Shown here: piece after piece, positions 29,391-38,662 of the stretch
Layout: each line of letters opens with the position of its first letter
Position numbering within the stretch: position 1 is the stretch's first letter
Assembly (NCBI GenBank): GCA_016209635.1
Contig: JACQWC010000258.1
Location: 1-46,852, forward strand
DNA: 46,852 nt
Origin: Candidatus Rokuibacteriota bacterium
GTDB lineage: Bacteria; Methylomirabilota; Methylomirabilia; Rokubacteriales; CSP1-6
Reading direction: 5' to 3'
The notes under the pieces: generated by a model
Databases searched by the model: none
Seen by the model: the letters and a program-made list of their open reading frames with translations, nothing else
Told to the model about the DNA's origin: nothing
Program-made: the position numbers and the translations under genes

Positions 29391-30911
29391 ATGAGGAAGA
29401 CGGTTGCGGTAGCAGCCGCTCTCGTCGCCATCCTCGGGATGCTGGCCCCGCCGGTTTTCGCGCAGGCGCCCGCCCCGAAGGTGACGATCAGCGGCTTCGT
29501 GGACAACATCAGTTCGTGGTCCCACAACCTCAGCACCGTGGACCAGAACTACGCGCGGAACGGTGAAACCGAGTGGTACGCGCGTACCCGTGTGCGGCCG
29601 GACATCACGGCCGAAGTCGGGAAGACCAAGTTCGTGCTCGGCCTCGAGATCGACTCGACGTGGGGCCAGACGGGCGCCACCGACATCACGGCGCCCAACC
29701 GGTTCGGCACGTCCTCGAGCTGGGACCTGAACACGGACACGCTCGGCAACATCGAGCTGAAGTGGGCGTACACGGAGTTCGACGTGCCGTTGATCCCGTG
29801 GGCGTCGCGGCTCCGCATGGGCGCCCAGCCGTTCTCGACCACGTACAAGGCCGCGATCCTGGCGACCGGTGACTTCGCCGGCCTCCACTGGACCACCACG
29901 TTCAACCCGGCGGTCAAGGGTAACCTCACGTACGCAGCGATCGAGGAAGAGTCGACCGGGCCGCGTGACGGCTTCGTCCGCGGTGAGGACTACGCGATCA
30001 TCGCGAGCCTCGAGATCACGCCCATCAAGGGTCTCGATCTCCGGCCCATCTACGCGTTCGCCTCGTACGACGGCATCACCAGCGGCTCCTCGCGACAGGG
30101 GCGCGGCGGTGTCTCGAACACCACGGCGTTCTTCCCGGGTGGTAACACCGAGTCGCGTCACACCCTCGGTCTGGACATGAAGTGGAGCTCCGGCCCCTGG
30201 TCGCTCGACCCGACGGTGTTCTACCAGTTCGGCGACCGCACGCTGACGCCGGGCGCGCCGTTCACCGCCGTCGGCCGGGAGGACCAGGACCGCAGCGCCT
30301 GGCTGCTCGACATCCGCGGCGGGTGGCGGTCGGGCCCGCTGCTCCTCGAGGCCGCGTTCATCTACACCTCGGGTAACACCGCCGGTGAGGATGTGCGCGA
30401 TCCGAACCAGGAGATCAACTACTACGAGCCCATCAACACCGACACGTCGTACTACGCGACCTGGGCCGAGATCTGGGCCCTCGGTATCGACTACTTCAAC
30501 ATCATGTACGCCGCCTCCGGCCTGAACCCGGGCGTGGCGATCGGCTACGACAAGTACGGTCTCATCCGCCTCGGCACCCGCGCGACGTACGCGCTCACGC
30601 CGAACTTCAGCCTCCGGGCGAACCTCACGGGGAACTGGACGGCTGAGGCGGTCGACAGCTCGTCGACCTACAGCACGGCGGCGGGCCTCACGCCGGGTGA
30701 CGGGAACGGCAACTCGAGCTACCTCGGGACCGAGTTCGACCTGGGCTTCACCTGGCGCTTCGCGCCGGGCGTCGCCCTCGACCTGGTCGGCGCCTACATG
30801 TGGGCCGGGAACGCGCTCAGCTACCATCTGGGTGGCGCCTCCGGCACCGTGAACGGCCGCGACCCGCAGGACGTCCAGGCGATCGCAACTCGAGTCCGCT
30901 TCTCGTTCTAG
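29391..30911 (+). CDS. Outer-membrane porin-like beta-barrel protein
   Basis: Signal peptide ending VFAQA; alternating aromatic beta strands; C-terminal IATRVRFSF with terminal Phe. Confidence 0.8.
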   Translation: MRKTVAVAAALVAILGMLAPPVFAQAPAPKVTISGFVDNISSWSHNLSTVDQNYARNGETEWYARTRVRPDITAEVGKTKFVLGLEIDSTWGQTGATDITAPNRFGTSSSWDLNTDTLGNIELKWAYTEFDVPLIPWASRLRMGAQPFSTTYKAAILATGDFAGLHWTTTFNPAVKGNLTYAAIEEESTGPRDGFVRGEDYAIIASLEITPIKGLDLRPIYAFASYDGITSGSSRQGRGGVSNTTAFFPGGNTESRHTLGLDMKWSSGPWSLDPTVFYQFGDRTLTPGAPFTAVGREDQDRSAWLLDIRGGWRSGPLLLEAAFIYTSGNTAGEDVRDPNQEINYYEPINTDTSYYATWAEIWALGIDYFNIMYAASGLNPGVAIGYDKYGLIRLGTRATYALTPNFSLRANLTGNWTAEAVDSSSTYSTAAGLTPGDGNGNSSYLGTEFDLGFTWRFAPGVALDLVGAYMWAGNALSYHLGGASGTVNGRDPQDVQAIATRVRFSF

Positions 30912-30935
30912 TCACATCGCAGTCCTGAGTCAGGC

Positions 30936-30975
30936 CCACGGGGCCCGGGAGTCCTCCGGGCCCCGTGGTGTTTCC
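30936..30975 (+). terminator. Strong hairpin terminator after the porin gene
   Basis: CCACGGGGCCCGG-GAGTCCT-CCGGGCCCCGTGG, perfect 13-bp stem, followed by TGTTT. Confidence 0.75.
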
Positions 30976-30979
30976 ATGC

Positions 30980-30985
30980 TATAGT
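30980..30985 (+). promoter_or_regulatory. Putative -10 element (TATAGT) 6 nt before the ATG at 30992
   Basis: CCATGCTATAGTGGCGCCATG. Confidence 0.45.
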
Positions 30986-30991
30986 GGCGCC

Positions 30992-32860
30992 ATGCCGAGA
31001 CTCATCCCGCTGATTTCCCTCGCCTTTGTCTTCGGCACTGGGCTGCTGGGCGGCCGGATGGCGGTCGCCCAGACGGTGACGCCGGCGTCACCGCCGCCCC
31101 TTTCGCTTGGCGCGCTGATCGACCAGACGCTGGCCGTCTTTCCCGAGGTCGAGGGAGACGTCGTTGAGGCACGGGGCCCGGTCCTGACCCTGTCACCCGG
31201 TCGCCGGAGCGGGGTCCAGCCGGGGCTCACGCTCGAGGTCTTCCGCGAGGGTCGGGAGATCCGCCACCCGCGCACCGGCCAGCTCCTCGGCAAGGCCGAG
31301 CAGCCGCTCGGTCGGGCGGTCGTCACCGAGGTCTTCGAGGGGTACTCGTTCGCGAGGCTCGACGGGGAGGGCGCCAGGCCCGGCGACCGGGTGCGCGCGC
31401 CCTCGGGCAAGGTGAAGCTCATGCTCCTCCCGCTCGCCGGTGGGGGCGTGAAGGACGGCCTGATCGAGGCGATGACGAACGAGATCTACGAGGGGCTGAA
31501 CCGCTCAGGGCGATTCCAGGTGGTGCTCGGCGATCCGGTCGGCCTCTGGCTCGCGCAGGAGAGGATCAAGCCCGAGGAGTTCCTCGGGGGCCGCGGCGTC
31601 CGCGAGGCCTTCGAGCGCTTCAAGGCGGAGAACATCCTGGCCCTCCACTTCAAGCAGGTCCAGAAGAAGCCGTTCCTCGAGGCGCGGCTGTTCTCCACGG
31701 GTCGAGCCGATCCGATGCTCACGACCGCCTTCGTCGTCCCGCCGTCGATCAAGCCGGCGCAGCCCGGCCGGTTCTCGGCGTCGGACCGGACCCAGTCGCC
31801 GACCCCCGAGAAGAAGCCGAAGTCACTGCTGGCCCGGCTGCTCGGCGGCGACCTCGAGCCCGGCACCTACTCGAGCGGCGAGTCGTCCATCCCGTTGAAG
31901 GAGGTCGCGCGCCTCGGGTTCACCGTGGTCTCGATGGACGTCTCGGTGGCGCCGGCGGACCGGATTCCGAGGCTCGCCATCACCGACGGCGACCGCGTCT
32001 GGGTCTACAGGATCGTCGACCGCGCGTTGGAAGCCGAGTGGACCTACTCCGCCCGTGCGATCGGTCGCTACATCTCCGTCCAGCTCGCCGACCTCCAGGG
32101 CGATGGTGTGCTGAGCGTGGTCGCGAACCGGTTCGACTCCAAGATCGGGATGAACTCCGCAATCATCGGGCTCCGGGGCGGCAAGCCCGCCGCGATCGTC
32201 GAGAACGTCAGCGCGTTCCTCATCGCCGTTGACGAGCGCGGCACCGGCGTCAAGCAGACGCTCTGGGCGCAGCGGTACAGCGAGGAGTCATTCTTCACCA
32301 AGGGACAGGCCGACCAGGTGGTCGTCAAGAACGGTGCCCTGGTGAAGGAGCGCGCGGCGCTGGTCCCCGACACCTTCCGGGCGACGGGCGCCACGTTCAG
32401 CAACATCGCCGGGAACGACCGGCAGGCCCTGGCCTTCGTCGACGAGCAGAACCGGCTCCGGATCACCGCCGGCGCCGACGAGATCTGGCGCTCGTCGAGC
32501 GCCGTGGGCGGCGGGGGGCAGAAGATCGAGGTCGTGCGGATGCTCGAGCGCGGGGGCCGGAGCTACTTCTACCAGATGGAGCCGGCGCCGCTCTCGATCG
32601 ACCTGGACGGCGACGGGGTCCAGGAGGTCATCGTTCCCCAGAACCACCTCGAGGGCGGCATCCTCGGCGTGGCCTACCGGGGCCCCGCGGGCATCCGCTT
32701 CCAGCAGGTCAACTCCGGCTTCGAGGGGGTGATCGCCGGGATGGGCGCGATCCCGAGCGACGACGGCGGCTCCCCCACGCTGGTCGCCGCGATCGTCCGC
32801 TACAAGGATTTCCTCAAGGTGAGCGGGGAGACACAGATCATCATGACGACGCCGGACTGA
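30992..32860 (+). CDS. Secreted FlgT-like protein fused to FG-GAP/VCBS-type repeats (paralog C)
   Basis: VEGDVVEARGPVLTLSPGRRSGVQPGLTLEVFREGREIRHPRTGQLLGKAEQPLGRAVVTEVFEGYSFA; later DLQGDGVLSVVAN and DLDGDGVQEVIVP. Confidence 0.7.
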   Translation: MPRLIPLISLAFVFGTGLLGGRMAVAQTVTPASPPPLSLGALIDQTLAVFPEVEGDVVEARGPVLTLSPGRRSGVQPGLTLEVFREGREIRHPRTGQLLGKAEQPLGRAVVTEVFEGYSFARLDGEGARPGDRVRAPSGKVKLMLLPLAGGGVKDGLIEAMTNEIYEGLNRSGRFQVVLGDPVGLWLAQERIKPEEFLGGRGVREAFERFKAENILALHFKQVQKKPFLEARLFSTGRADPMLTTAFVVPPSIKPAQPGRFSASDRTQSPTPEKKPKSLLARLLGGDLEPGTYSSGESSIPLKEVARLGFTVVSMDVSVAPADRIPRLAITDGDRVWVYRIVDRALEAEWTYSARAIGRYISVQLADLQGDGVLSVVANRFDSKIGMNSAIIGLRGGKPAAIVENVSAFLIAVDERGTGVKQTLWAQRYSEESFFTKGQADQVVVKNGALVKERAALVPDTFRATGATFSNIAGNDRQALAFVDEQNRLRITAGADEIWRSSSAVGGGGQKIEVVRMLERGGRSYFYQMEPAPLSIDLDGDGVQEVIVPQNHLEGGILGVAYRGPAGIRFQQVNSGFEGVIAGMGAIPSDDGGSPTLVAAIVRYKDFLKVSGETQIIMTTPD

Positions 32861-33609
32861 TGACGACGCGCCGGGCCCTTCCTCTCCTCCTGCTCCTGCT
32901 GGTCGGCGCCGCCTCCGTGACGCCCGTCGCGGCCGTCGAGTATCGCCTGCAGGTGGCGAGCCTCCACCAGGACACGTTCACCCACTACCTCGAGGGCAAG
33001 ATCGGCTCGGGCGTGGGCGAGCTGGTCCTGGCGCGCCTCGCGGCCGCGATGGACGCGGGGCAGGTGGCGAAGGGCGGCCTGCTCTACGACCGCCCGCTCC
33101 AGGGGGTGCCGGGGACCGTCGCGGAGGGGTTCCGCGCGGTCAAGATCCGCGCGGAGGTCGTCCGCGGGGGCGAGGGCAGCCGGCTCTGGGACGAGGTGGT
33201 GTGGGACGGAACGCCCGGCGAACGGAGCGTGTGGCTGATCGGCGCCACCACCCCGCACTTCCCAGAGGTGCGGCACGTCGGGCTCAAGGCCGCCTCGCCG
33301 CTCCGCTACTACATCCCCTACAGCGTGCCGCTCCGGCCCACGCCTCAGCGGGTGGTGGCGTTTCCGCTCAACTTCGTGCAGTGGCAGGGGGAGCGGGGCA
33401 CCCTCTGGGACAAGTACCTCGGCCGGGCGGTGAGCCCCGACGAAGGGATCGCCGTCGTCATCGGCGTGAACGACAACATGCGATTCGCCGACTGGGTGTA
33501 CTTCATCATCGAGCAGCCCCGAGAGCCGCAGACGTTCAAGGCGGTGCTGGGCTGGGAGCGCCGCCGCAGCCTCACCGACGAGGCGCCCAGGCTGAAGCAG
33601 GATCAGTGA
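32860..33609 (+). CDS. Secreted protein of unknown function
   Basis: Long ORF with signal peptide ALPLLLLLLVGAASVTPVAA, coupled by 1-nt overlap to the upstream gene; no family recognised. Confidence 0.75.
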   Translation: MTTRRALPLLLLLLVGAASVTPVAAVEYRLQVASLHQDTFTHYLEGKIGSGVGELVLARLAAAMDAGQVAKGGLLYDRPLQGVPGTVAEGFRAVKIRAEVVRGGEGSRLWDEVVWDGTPGERSVWLIGATTPHFPEVRHVGLKAASPLRYYIPYSVPLRPTPQRVVAFPLNFVQWQGERGTLWDKYLGRAVSPDEGIAVVIGVNDNMRFADWVYFIIEQPREPQTFKAVLGWERRRSLTDEAPRLKQDQ

Positions 33610-33631
33610 GGGCGCGCCCCTCCGACCCTCC

Positions 33632-34150
33632 GTGATCCACGCGTACCAGGGGTATGTCCCGAAGGTCCACGCGACGGCCTTCGTGGCGCCGTCGGCCCAC
33701 ATCATCGGTAACGTCGAGCTGGGGGAGGACGCGAGCGTCTGGTTCGCGGCCGTGGTCCGCGGCGACGTGAACATGGTCCGCATCGGGCGCGGGACCAACA
33801 TCCAGGACGGGACGGTCATGCACGTGAACCGGCACGGCCACCCGACCCTCCTCGAGGACTTCGTCACCGTCGGGCACGGGGTACGACTTCACGGGTGCCG
33901 GATCGCGTCGAACTGCCTGGTCGGGATCGGCGCGATCGTGCTGGACGGCGCGGAGCTGGGCGAGGAATGCCTGATCGCGGCCGGCTCCCTGGTGGCGCCG
34001 GGAACGAAGGTGCCGCCCCGGAGCGTCGTGATGGGGTCGCCCGCCCGCGTGCGCCGCGAGGTGAACGAGCAGGATCTGGACCTGATCCACCGCTCGGCGC
34101 GGAACTACATCGCGCTGAAGGACGAGTACCGGGCAGGCCAGGGCCCATGA
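33632..34150 (+). CDS. Gamma-carbonic anhydrase-like hexapeptide-repeat protein (GTG start)
   Basis: VHATAFVAPSAHIIGNVELGEDASVWFAAVVRGDVNMVRIGRGTNIQDGTVMHV...TVGHGVRLHGCRI. Confidence 0.92.
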   Translation: MIHAYQGYVPKVHATAFVAPSAHIIGNVELGEDASVWFAAVVRGDVNMVRIGRGTNIQDGTVMHVNRHGHPTLLEDFVTVGHGVRLHGCRIASNCLVGIGAIVLDGAELGEECLIAAGSLVAPGTKVPPRSVVMGSPARVRREVNEQDLDLIHRSARNYIALKDEYRAGQGP

Positions 34151-35409
34151 CGATCAAGGCCGTCCGCGGCGTGCACGACATCCTGCCCGACGCCTCGTCC
34201 ACCTGGCAGCGGCTGGAGGCGACGGCCCGTCGCGTGTTCGAGGCGTACGGGTACCGCGAGATCCGCCTGCCGATCTTCGAGCGGACCGAGCTGTTCGCCC
34301 GCGGCATCGGCGAGGTGACGGACATCGTCCAAAAGGAGATGTACACGTTCGACGACCGGACCGGGGAGTCGCTCACGCTCCGGCCCGAGGCCACGGCGTC
34401 GCTCCTCCGCGCCTACATCGAACACGGTCTGTACGTCCAGCCCAAGCCGGTCAGGCTCTACACGATGGGGCCGATGTTCCGCTACGAGCGCCCGCAGGCT
34501 GGCCGCTACCGGCAGTTCCACCAGCTCAACGTCGAGGCCCTCGGCGAGGACCACGCGGGCGTGGACGCCGAGGTGCTGGCGATGCTCGTCGAGCTGTTCC
34601 GCGCGCTCGGTCTCGCCGACCGGCTGGAGCTCCAGCTCAACACGCTCGGCGATGCAGCGTGCCGTCCCCGCTACCGCGAGCGCCTCGTCGAGTACCTCCG
34701 CCGGCACGCGGCATCGCTCTGCGAGGAGTGCCGCGACCGGACGGAGCGCAACCCGTTGCGAGTGCTCGACTGCAAGAAGTCCCAGTGCGCCTCCGTGCTC
34801 GAGGGCGCACCCTCGCTCCTCGCCTCCCTCTGCCGCGAATGCGACGAGCACTTCGCCCGCGTGCGGGCCCACCTCGAGGCGATGACGCTCGCGTTCGTCG
34901 TGAATCCGCGACTGGTCCGGGGGTTCGACTACTACGTGCGCACGACCTTCGAGCTCACGACGCGCGAGCTCGGGGCGCAGAACGCGGTCGCCGGGGGAGG
35001 CCGCTACGACGGCCTCGTCGAGCTGTTGGGCGGGCCCCCCGACGCGGGGATCGGTTTCGCGATCGGCATGGAGCGCGTCGTCCTCCTCCTGGCCGCCGAT
35101 GCGTCGACGGACGCCCGGCCTCTGGCGCTCCTGATCCCGCTCGGCGCGGAGGCGTTCGCCCGGCTCCTGCCCGTGGCCCAGGCCGTCCGCGCCCGCGGCG
35201 TGGCAGTCGACCTCGCGTACGGCGAGCGCAAGCTCCGGAGCGAGCTGGAGCGGGCGAACAAGCTCGGCGCCGCCTACGCCGTCATCGTCGGCGAAACGGA
35301 GCTCGCCCGTGGCGAGGCGACGGTGCGCGAGATGAAGTCGGGCGAGCAGCGCGCGGTTCCGCTGAGCGAGTTGGCGTCGGAGCTCGGCGTGCTGGGGGGG
35401 CGCGCGTGA
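34147..35409 (+). CDS. hisS: Histidyl-tRNA synthetase
   Basis: VRGVHDILPDASSTWQRLE...LRPEATASLLRAYIEH...GGRYDGLVELLGG. Confidence 0.96.
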   Translation: MTIKAVRGVHDILPDASSTWQRLEATARRVFEAYGYREIRLPIFERTELFARGIGEVTDIVQKEMYTFDDRTGESLTLRPEATASLLRAYIEHGLYVQPKPVRLYTMGPMFRYERPQAGRYRQFHQLNVEALGEDHAGVDAEVLAMLVELFRALGLADRLELQLNTLGDAACRPRYRERLVEYLRRHAASLCEECRDRTERNPLRVLDCKKSQCASVLEGAPSLLASLCRECDEHFARVRAHLEAMTLAFVVNPRLVRGFDYYVRTTFELTTRELGAQNAVAGGGRYDGLVELLGGPPDAGIGFAIGMERVVLLLAADASTDARPLALLIPLGAEAFARLLPVAQAVRARGVAVDLAYGERKLRSELERANKLGAAYAVIVGETELARGEATVREMKSGEQRAVPLSELASELGVLGGRA

Positions 35410-37196
35410 CCGAGGGGCTTGGAGGCTGGCAGCGGTCCCACCCTTGCGGGGCGCTCCGGGCCGGGGACGCCGGAGCCCCGGTCACCCTGATGGGATGGGT
35501 CCATCGCCGGCGGGACCACGGCGGGCTGATCTTCGTCGACCTCCGCGACCGGTCGGGCCTCGCCCAGTGCGTGTTCGACGAGGCGACGGGACGGAGCGCG
35601 TACGAGCGGGCGCAGGCCGTTCGCGGCGAGTTCGTCGTCGCCGTGCGCGGCGTCGTGGCGCGGCGTCCGGCCGGGACCGAGAACGCGAAGCTCCCGACCG
35701 GCGAGGTCGAGGTCCACGTCCGGGCGATGAAGGTCCTGAACGAGTCGCGGCCGCTCCCGTTCCCCATCGAGGACACGGTCGACGTGGACGAGTTGACCCG
35801 CCTCCAGCACCGCTATCTCGACCTCCGCCGCCCGTCGATGTACCGGAACTTCGCGATCCGGGACGCCGTGTACCAGGCCGTCCGCGACTACCTCCACGGG
35901 CACGGCTTCCTGGAGGTGGAGACGCCGTTTCTCACCCGCTCGACCCCCGAGGGGGCGCGCGACTTCCTCGTCCCGAGCCGCCTCAGCCGAGGGAGCTTCT
36001 ACGCGCTCCCCCAGTCGCCCCAGCTCTTCAAGCAGCTCCTGATGGTCGCCGGGTTCGAGCGGTACTTCCAGATCGTGCGCTGCTTCCGCGACGAGGATCT
36101 CCGCAAGGACCGCCAGCCCGAGTTCACCCAGATCGACGTCGAGACCTCGTTCCTGGACCGCGACGACTTCCTGCCGTTGATGGAGGGAATGGTCCGCGAG
36201 GTGGTGGGTCGCGTGCGTGGGATCGAGCTCCCGCAACCGTTCCCGCGGCTCACCTACGCGGAGGCCCTCGACCGCTACGGGTCGGACAAGCCCGATCTTC
36301 GCTTCGGGCTCCCGCTGATCGATCTGACCGATCTCTTCCGCGGGGGGGAGTTCCAGGCGTTCGCTCAAGTGGCGGCCACGGGCGGCGCGGTCAAGGCGCT
36401 CCGCGTGCCGGGCGCGGGAGGGATCAGCCGGAAGGAGGCGGACGACCTCGTGGCAACCGCGAAGGCCCTCGGCGGGCGGGGACTCGTCTGGGTGAAGGTC
36501 GCGGGCGAGGGGCTCCAGTCGCCCGTCGCGAGGTTCCTCGAGTCGATACGGCCCGCGTTGCTGGACCGGCTGGGCGCCGTGGCGGGCGATCTCCTGCTCC
36601 TGGTCGGCGACGCGATGCCGACCGCCGCGACGGTGCTCGGGCGGTTCCGCGTCGACCTGGCGCAGCGCCACGGGCTGATCCCGGCGGACCAGCACGCAGT
36701 CCTCTGGGTGGTGGACTTCCCCTTGGTCGAGTGGAGCCCAGAGGAGCGCCGGTGGCAGGCGATGCACCACCCGTTCACCGCGCCCCGCGACGAGGACGTG
36801 GCCCTGCTGGAGACCGATCCTGGCGCGGTGAAGGCGAAGGCCTACGACCTGGTCCTGAGCGGCCAGGAGGTGGGCGGTGGCAGCGTCCGCATCCACCAGC
36901 AGTCGATCCAGCAGAAGGTCTTCGACCTCCTGGGCATCACGAAAGACGAGGCGCGGGCGAAGTTCGGCTTCCTTCTCGACGCCCTCGAGTTTGGCGCGCC
37001 GCCGATGTGCGGCGTCGCCTTTGGCCTTGACCGGCTGGTCGCCATCCTCGCCGGGGAGGAGTCGATTCGAGAGGTCATCGCCTTCCCGAAGACGCAGAAG
37101 GGGACCGACCCGATGATGGAGGCCCCGGCGCCGGTGAGCGCCGCGCAGCTCCGGGAGCTCGGGATCGTCGTCATCGATTCGGAGAAGGACTCGTAG
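35406..37196 (+). CDS. aspS: Aspartyl-tRNA synthetase (GTG start)
   Basis: VTLMGWVHRRRDHGGLIFVDLRDRSGLAQ...FRDEDLRKDRQPEFTQIDVE...FGLDRLVAILAGEESIREVIAFPK. Confidence 0.96.
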   Translation: MTEGLGGWQRSHPCGALRAGDAGAPVTLMGWVHRRRDHGGLIFVDLRDRSGLAQCVFDEATGRSAYERAQAVRGEFVVAVRGVVARRPAGTENAKLPTGEVEVHVRAMKVLNESRPLPFPIEDTVDVDELTRLQHRYLDLRRPSMYRNFAIRDAVYQAVRDYLHGHGFLEVETPFLTRSTPEGARDFLVPSRLSRGSFYALPQSPQLFKQLLMVAGFERYFQIVRCFRDEDLRKDRQPEFTQIDVETSFLDRDDFLPLMEGMVREVVGRVRGIELPQPFPRLTYAEALDRYGSDKPDLRFGLPLIDLTDLFRGGEFQAFAQVAATGGAVKALRVPGAGGISRKEADDLVATAKALGGRGLVWVKVAGEGLQSPVARFLESIRPALLDRLGAVAGDLLLLVGDAMPTAATVLGRFRVDLAQRHGLIPADQHAVLWVVDFPLVEWSPEERRWQAMHHPFTAPRDEDVALLETDPGAVKAKAYDLVLSGQEVGGGSVRIHQQSIQQKVFDLLGITKDEARAKFGFLLDALEFGAPPMCGVAFGLDRLVAILAGEESIREVIAFPKTQKGTDPMMEAPAPVSAAQLRELGIVVIDSEKDS

Positions 37197-37199
37197 GAG

Positions 37200-38201
37200 T
37201 TGAGCGAAGCGACCACCATCACGCGCCGTCTCTCCCTGGCACCGGATGTCGACCTCCTCCCGCTGCTCGGGCGAAATGACGACCACCTCCGCACGCTGGA
37301 GTCCGAGCTCGATGTCCGCATCGTCGCCCGGGGACACGAGATCATGCTGAAGGGCGAGGAGCGACAGGTGAAGAAGGCGGAGCGCGCCCTGACCCAGCTC
37401 GCGGAGCTGGTGCGGTCCGGCGCGCCCGTGCGCTCCGGCGAGGTCCGCGCCGCCCTCCGGATGCTGTCCGACGACGAGGGCGCCGACCTCAAGTCGGTCT
37501 TCGCCGACGCGATCGCCGTGCCTTCCCGGAAGAAGTGGATCGCCCCGAAGACGCTCGGCCAGAAGCGCTACGTCGACGCGATCCGCGCCCACGACATGGT
37601 CTTCGCGATCGGGCCGGCCGGGACCGGCAAGTCGTTCCTCGCGGTGGCGATGGCGGTGTCGGCGCTGATGAAGCGGGAGGTCGCGCGGATCGTGCTCACA
37701 CGTCCCGCGGTGGAGGCGGGCGAGCGGCTCGGCTTCCTGCCCGGTGACCTCTACGAGAAGGTCCACCCCTACCTCCGCCCCCTCTACGACGCCCTCTACG
37801 ACATGCTCGAGTCGGAGAAGGTCGCGGGCCTCCTGGAGAAAGGCGCGATCGAGATCGCGCCGCTCGCCTACATGCGCGGGCGGACGCTGAACGACTCCTT
37901 CATCATCCTCGACGAGGCGCAGAACAGCACGACCGAGCAGATGAAGATGTTCCTCACGCGGCTCGGCTTCAACTCGAAGATGGTCATTACGGGCGACATC
38001 ACGCAGGTCGACCTACCGGCCTCGCGCGGCTCGGGGCTCATCGAGGTCCAGTCGGTGCTCAAGGGCATCCCGGGGATCGAGTTCGTCTACTTCACCGACC
38101 AGGACGTGGTCCGGCACCAGCTCGTCTCCGCGATCATCCGCGCGTACGACGCCCACGAGACGCGGGCGCGCGAGGGCGGCGCGGGCGCCGCGGAGGCGTG
38201 A
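37200..38201 (+). CDS. phoH: PhoH-family ATPase (TTG start)
   Basis: AIGPAGTGKSFLAVAMAV...LTRPAVEAGERLGFLPGDLYEKVHPYLRPLYDALYDM...ILDEAQNSTTEQMKMFLTR. Confidence 0.95.
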   Translation: MSEATTITRRLSLAPDVDLLPLLGRNDDHLRTLESELDVRIVARGHEIMLKGEERQVKKAERALTQLAELVRSGAPVRSGEVRAALRMLSDDEGADLKSVFADAIAVPSRKKWIAPKTLGQKRYVDAIRAHDMVFAIGPAGTGKSFLAVAMAVSALMKREVARIVLTRPAVEAGERLGFLPGDLYEKVHPYLRPLYDALYDMLESEKVAGLLEKGAIEIAPLAYMRGRTLNDSFIILDEAQNSTTEQMKMFLTRLGFNSKMVITGDITQVDLPASRGSGLIEVQSVLKGIPGIEFVYFTDQDVVRHQLVSAIIRAYDAHETRAREGGAGAAEA

Positions 38202-38662
38202 TGGGCGCGGTGGTCGTGAACCGCCAGGACCGGGTCCCCGTCGCCGGCGCCCGGCTCGCCGCCGCGGCCCGGCGCGCGCTCGCCGCGGTGGGACGGACGG
38301 GCGCGGCGGTCGAGGTCGCGGTGGTCGACGACCGGGAGATCAGGCGGCTGAACCACGCGTTCCGGCGGGTCGACCGACCGACCGACGTGCTGGCGTTTCC
38401 GCTCGAGGTCCCCGAGGCGGCGGGCGGCCTCGTCGGACAGGTCGTGATCTCGGCCGAGACCGCGCTCCGCCAGGCGCGGCGCGCGAGAGTGCCGGTCGCG
38501 CTGGAGCTGGACCTCCTCGTCACCCACGGGGTACTGCACCTCGTCGGCTACGACGATCGGGATCCCCTCGAGGCCGAGCTGATGCACCGTCGCGAGTCCC
38601 AGATCCTCGGCGCGCGCCGCCGACCACCGGCGCGGCTCATGGAGGGGCTCACCTCCGCGTGA
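38198..38662 (+). CDS. ybeY: Endoribonuclease YbeY
   Basis: VVDDREIRRLNHAFRRVDRPTDVLAFPLE...LVTHGVLHLVGYDD. Confidence 0.92.
   Translation: MMGAVVVNRQDRVPVAGARLAAAARRALAAVGRTGAAVEVAVVDDREIRRLNHAFRRVDRPTDVLAFPLEVPEAAGGLVGQVVISAETALRQARRARVPVALELDLLVTHGVLHLVGYDDRDPLEAELMHRRESQILGARRRPPARLMEGLTSA

Noticed and set aside
30965-30991. GTG start at 30965 for paralog C
   Set aside because: It lies in the terminator stem; ATG at 30992 directly precedes a good signal peptide
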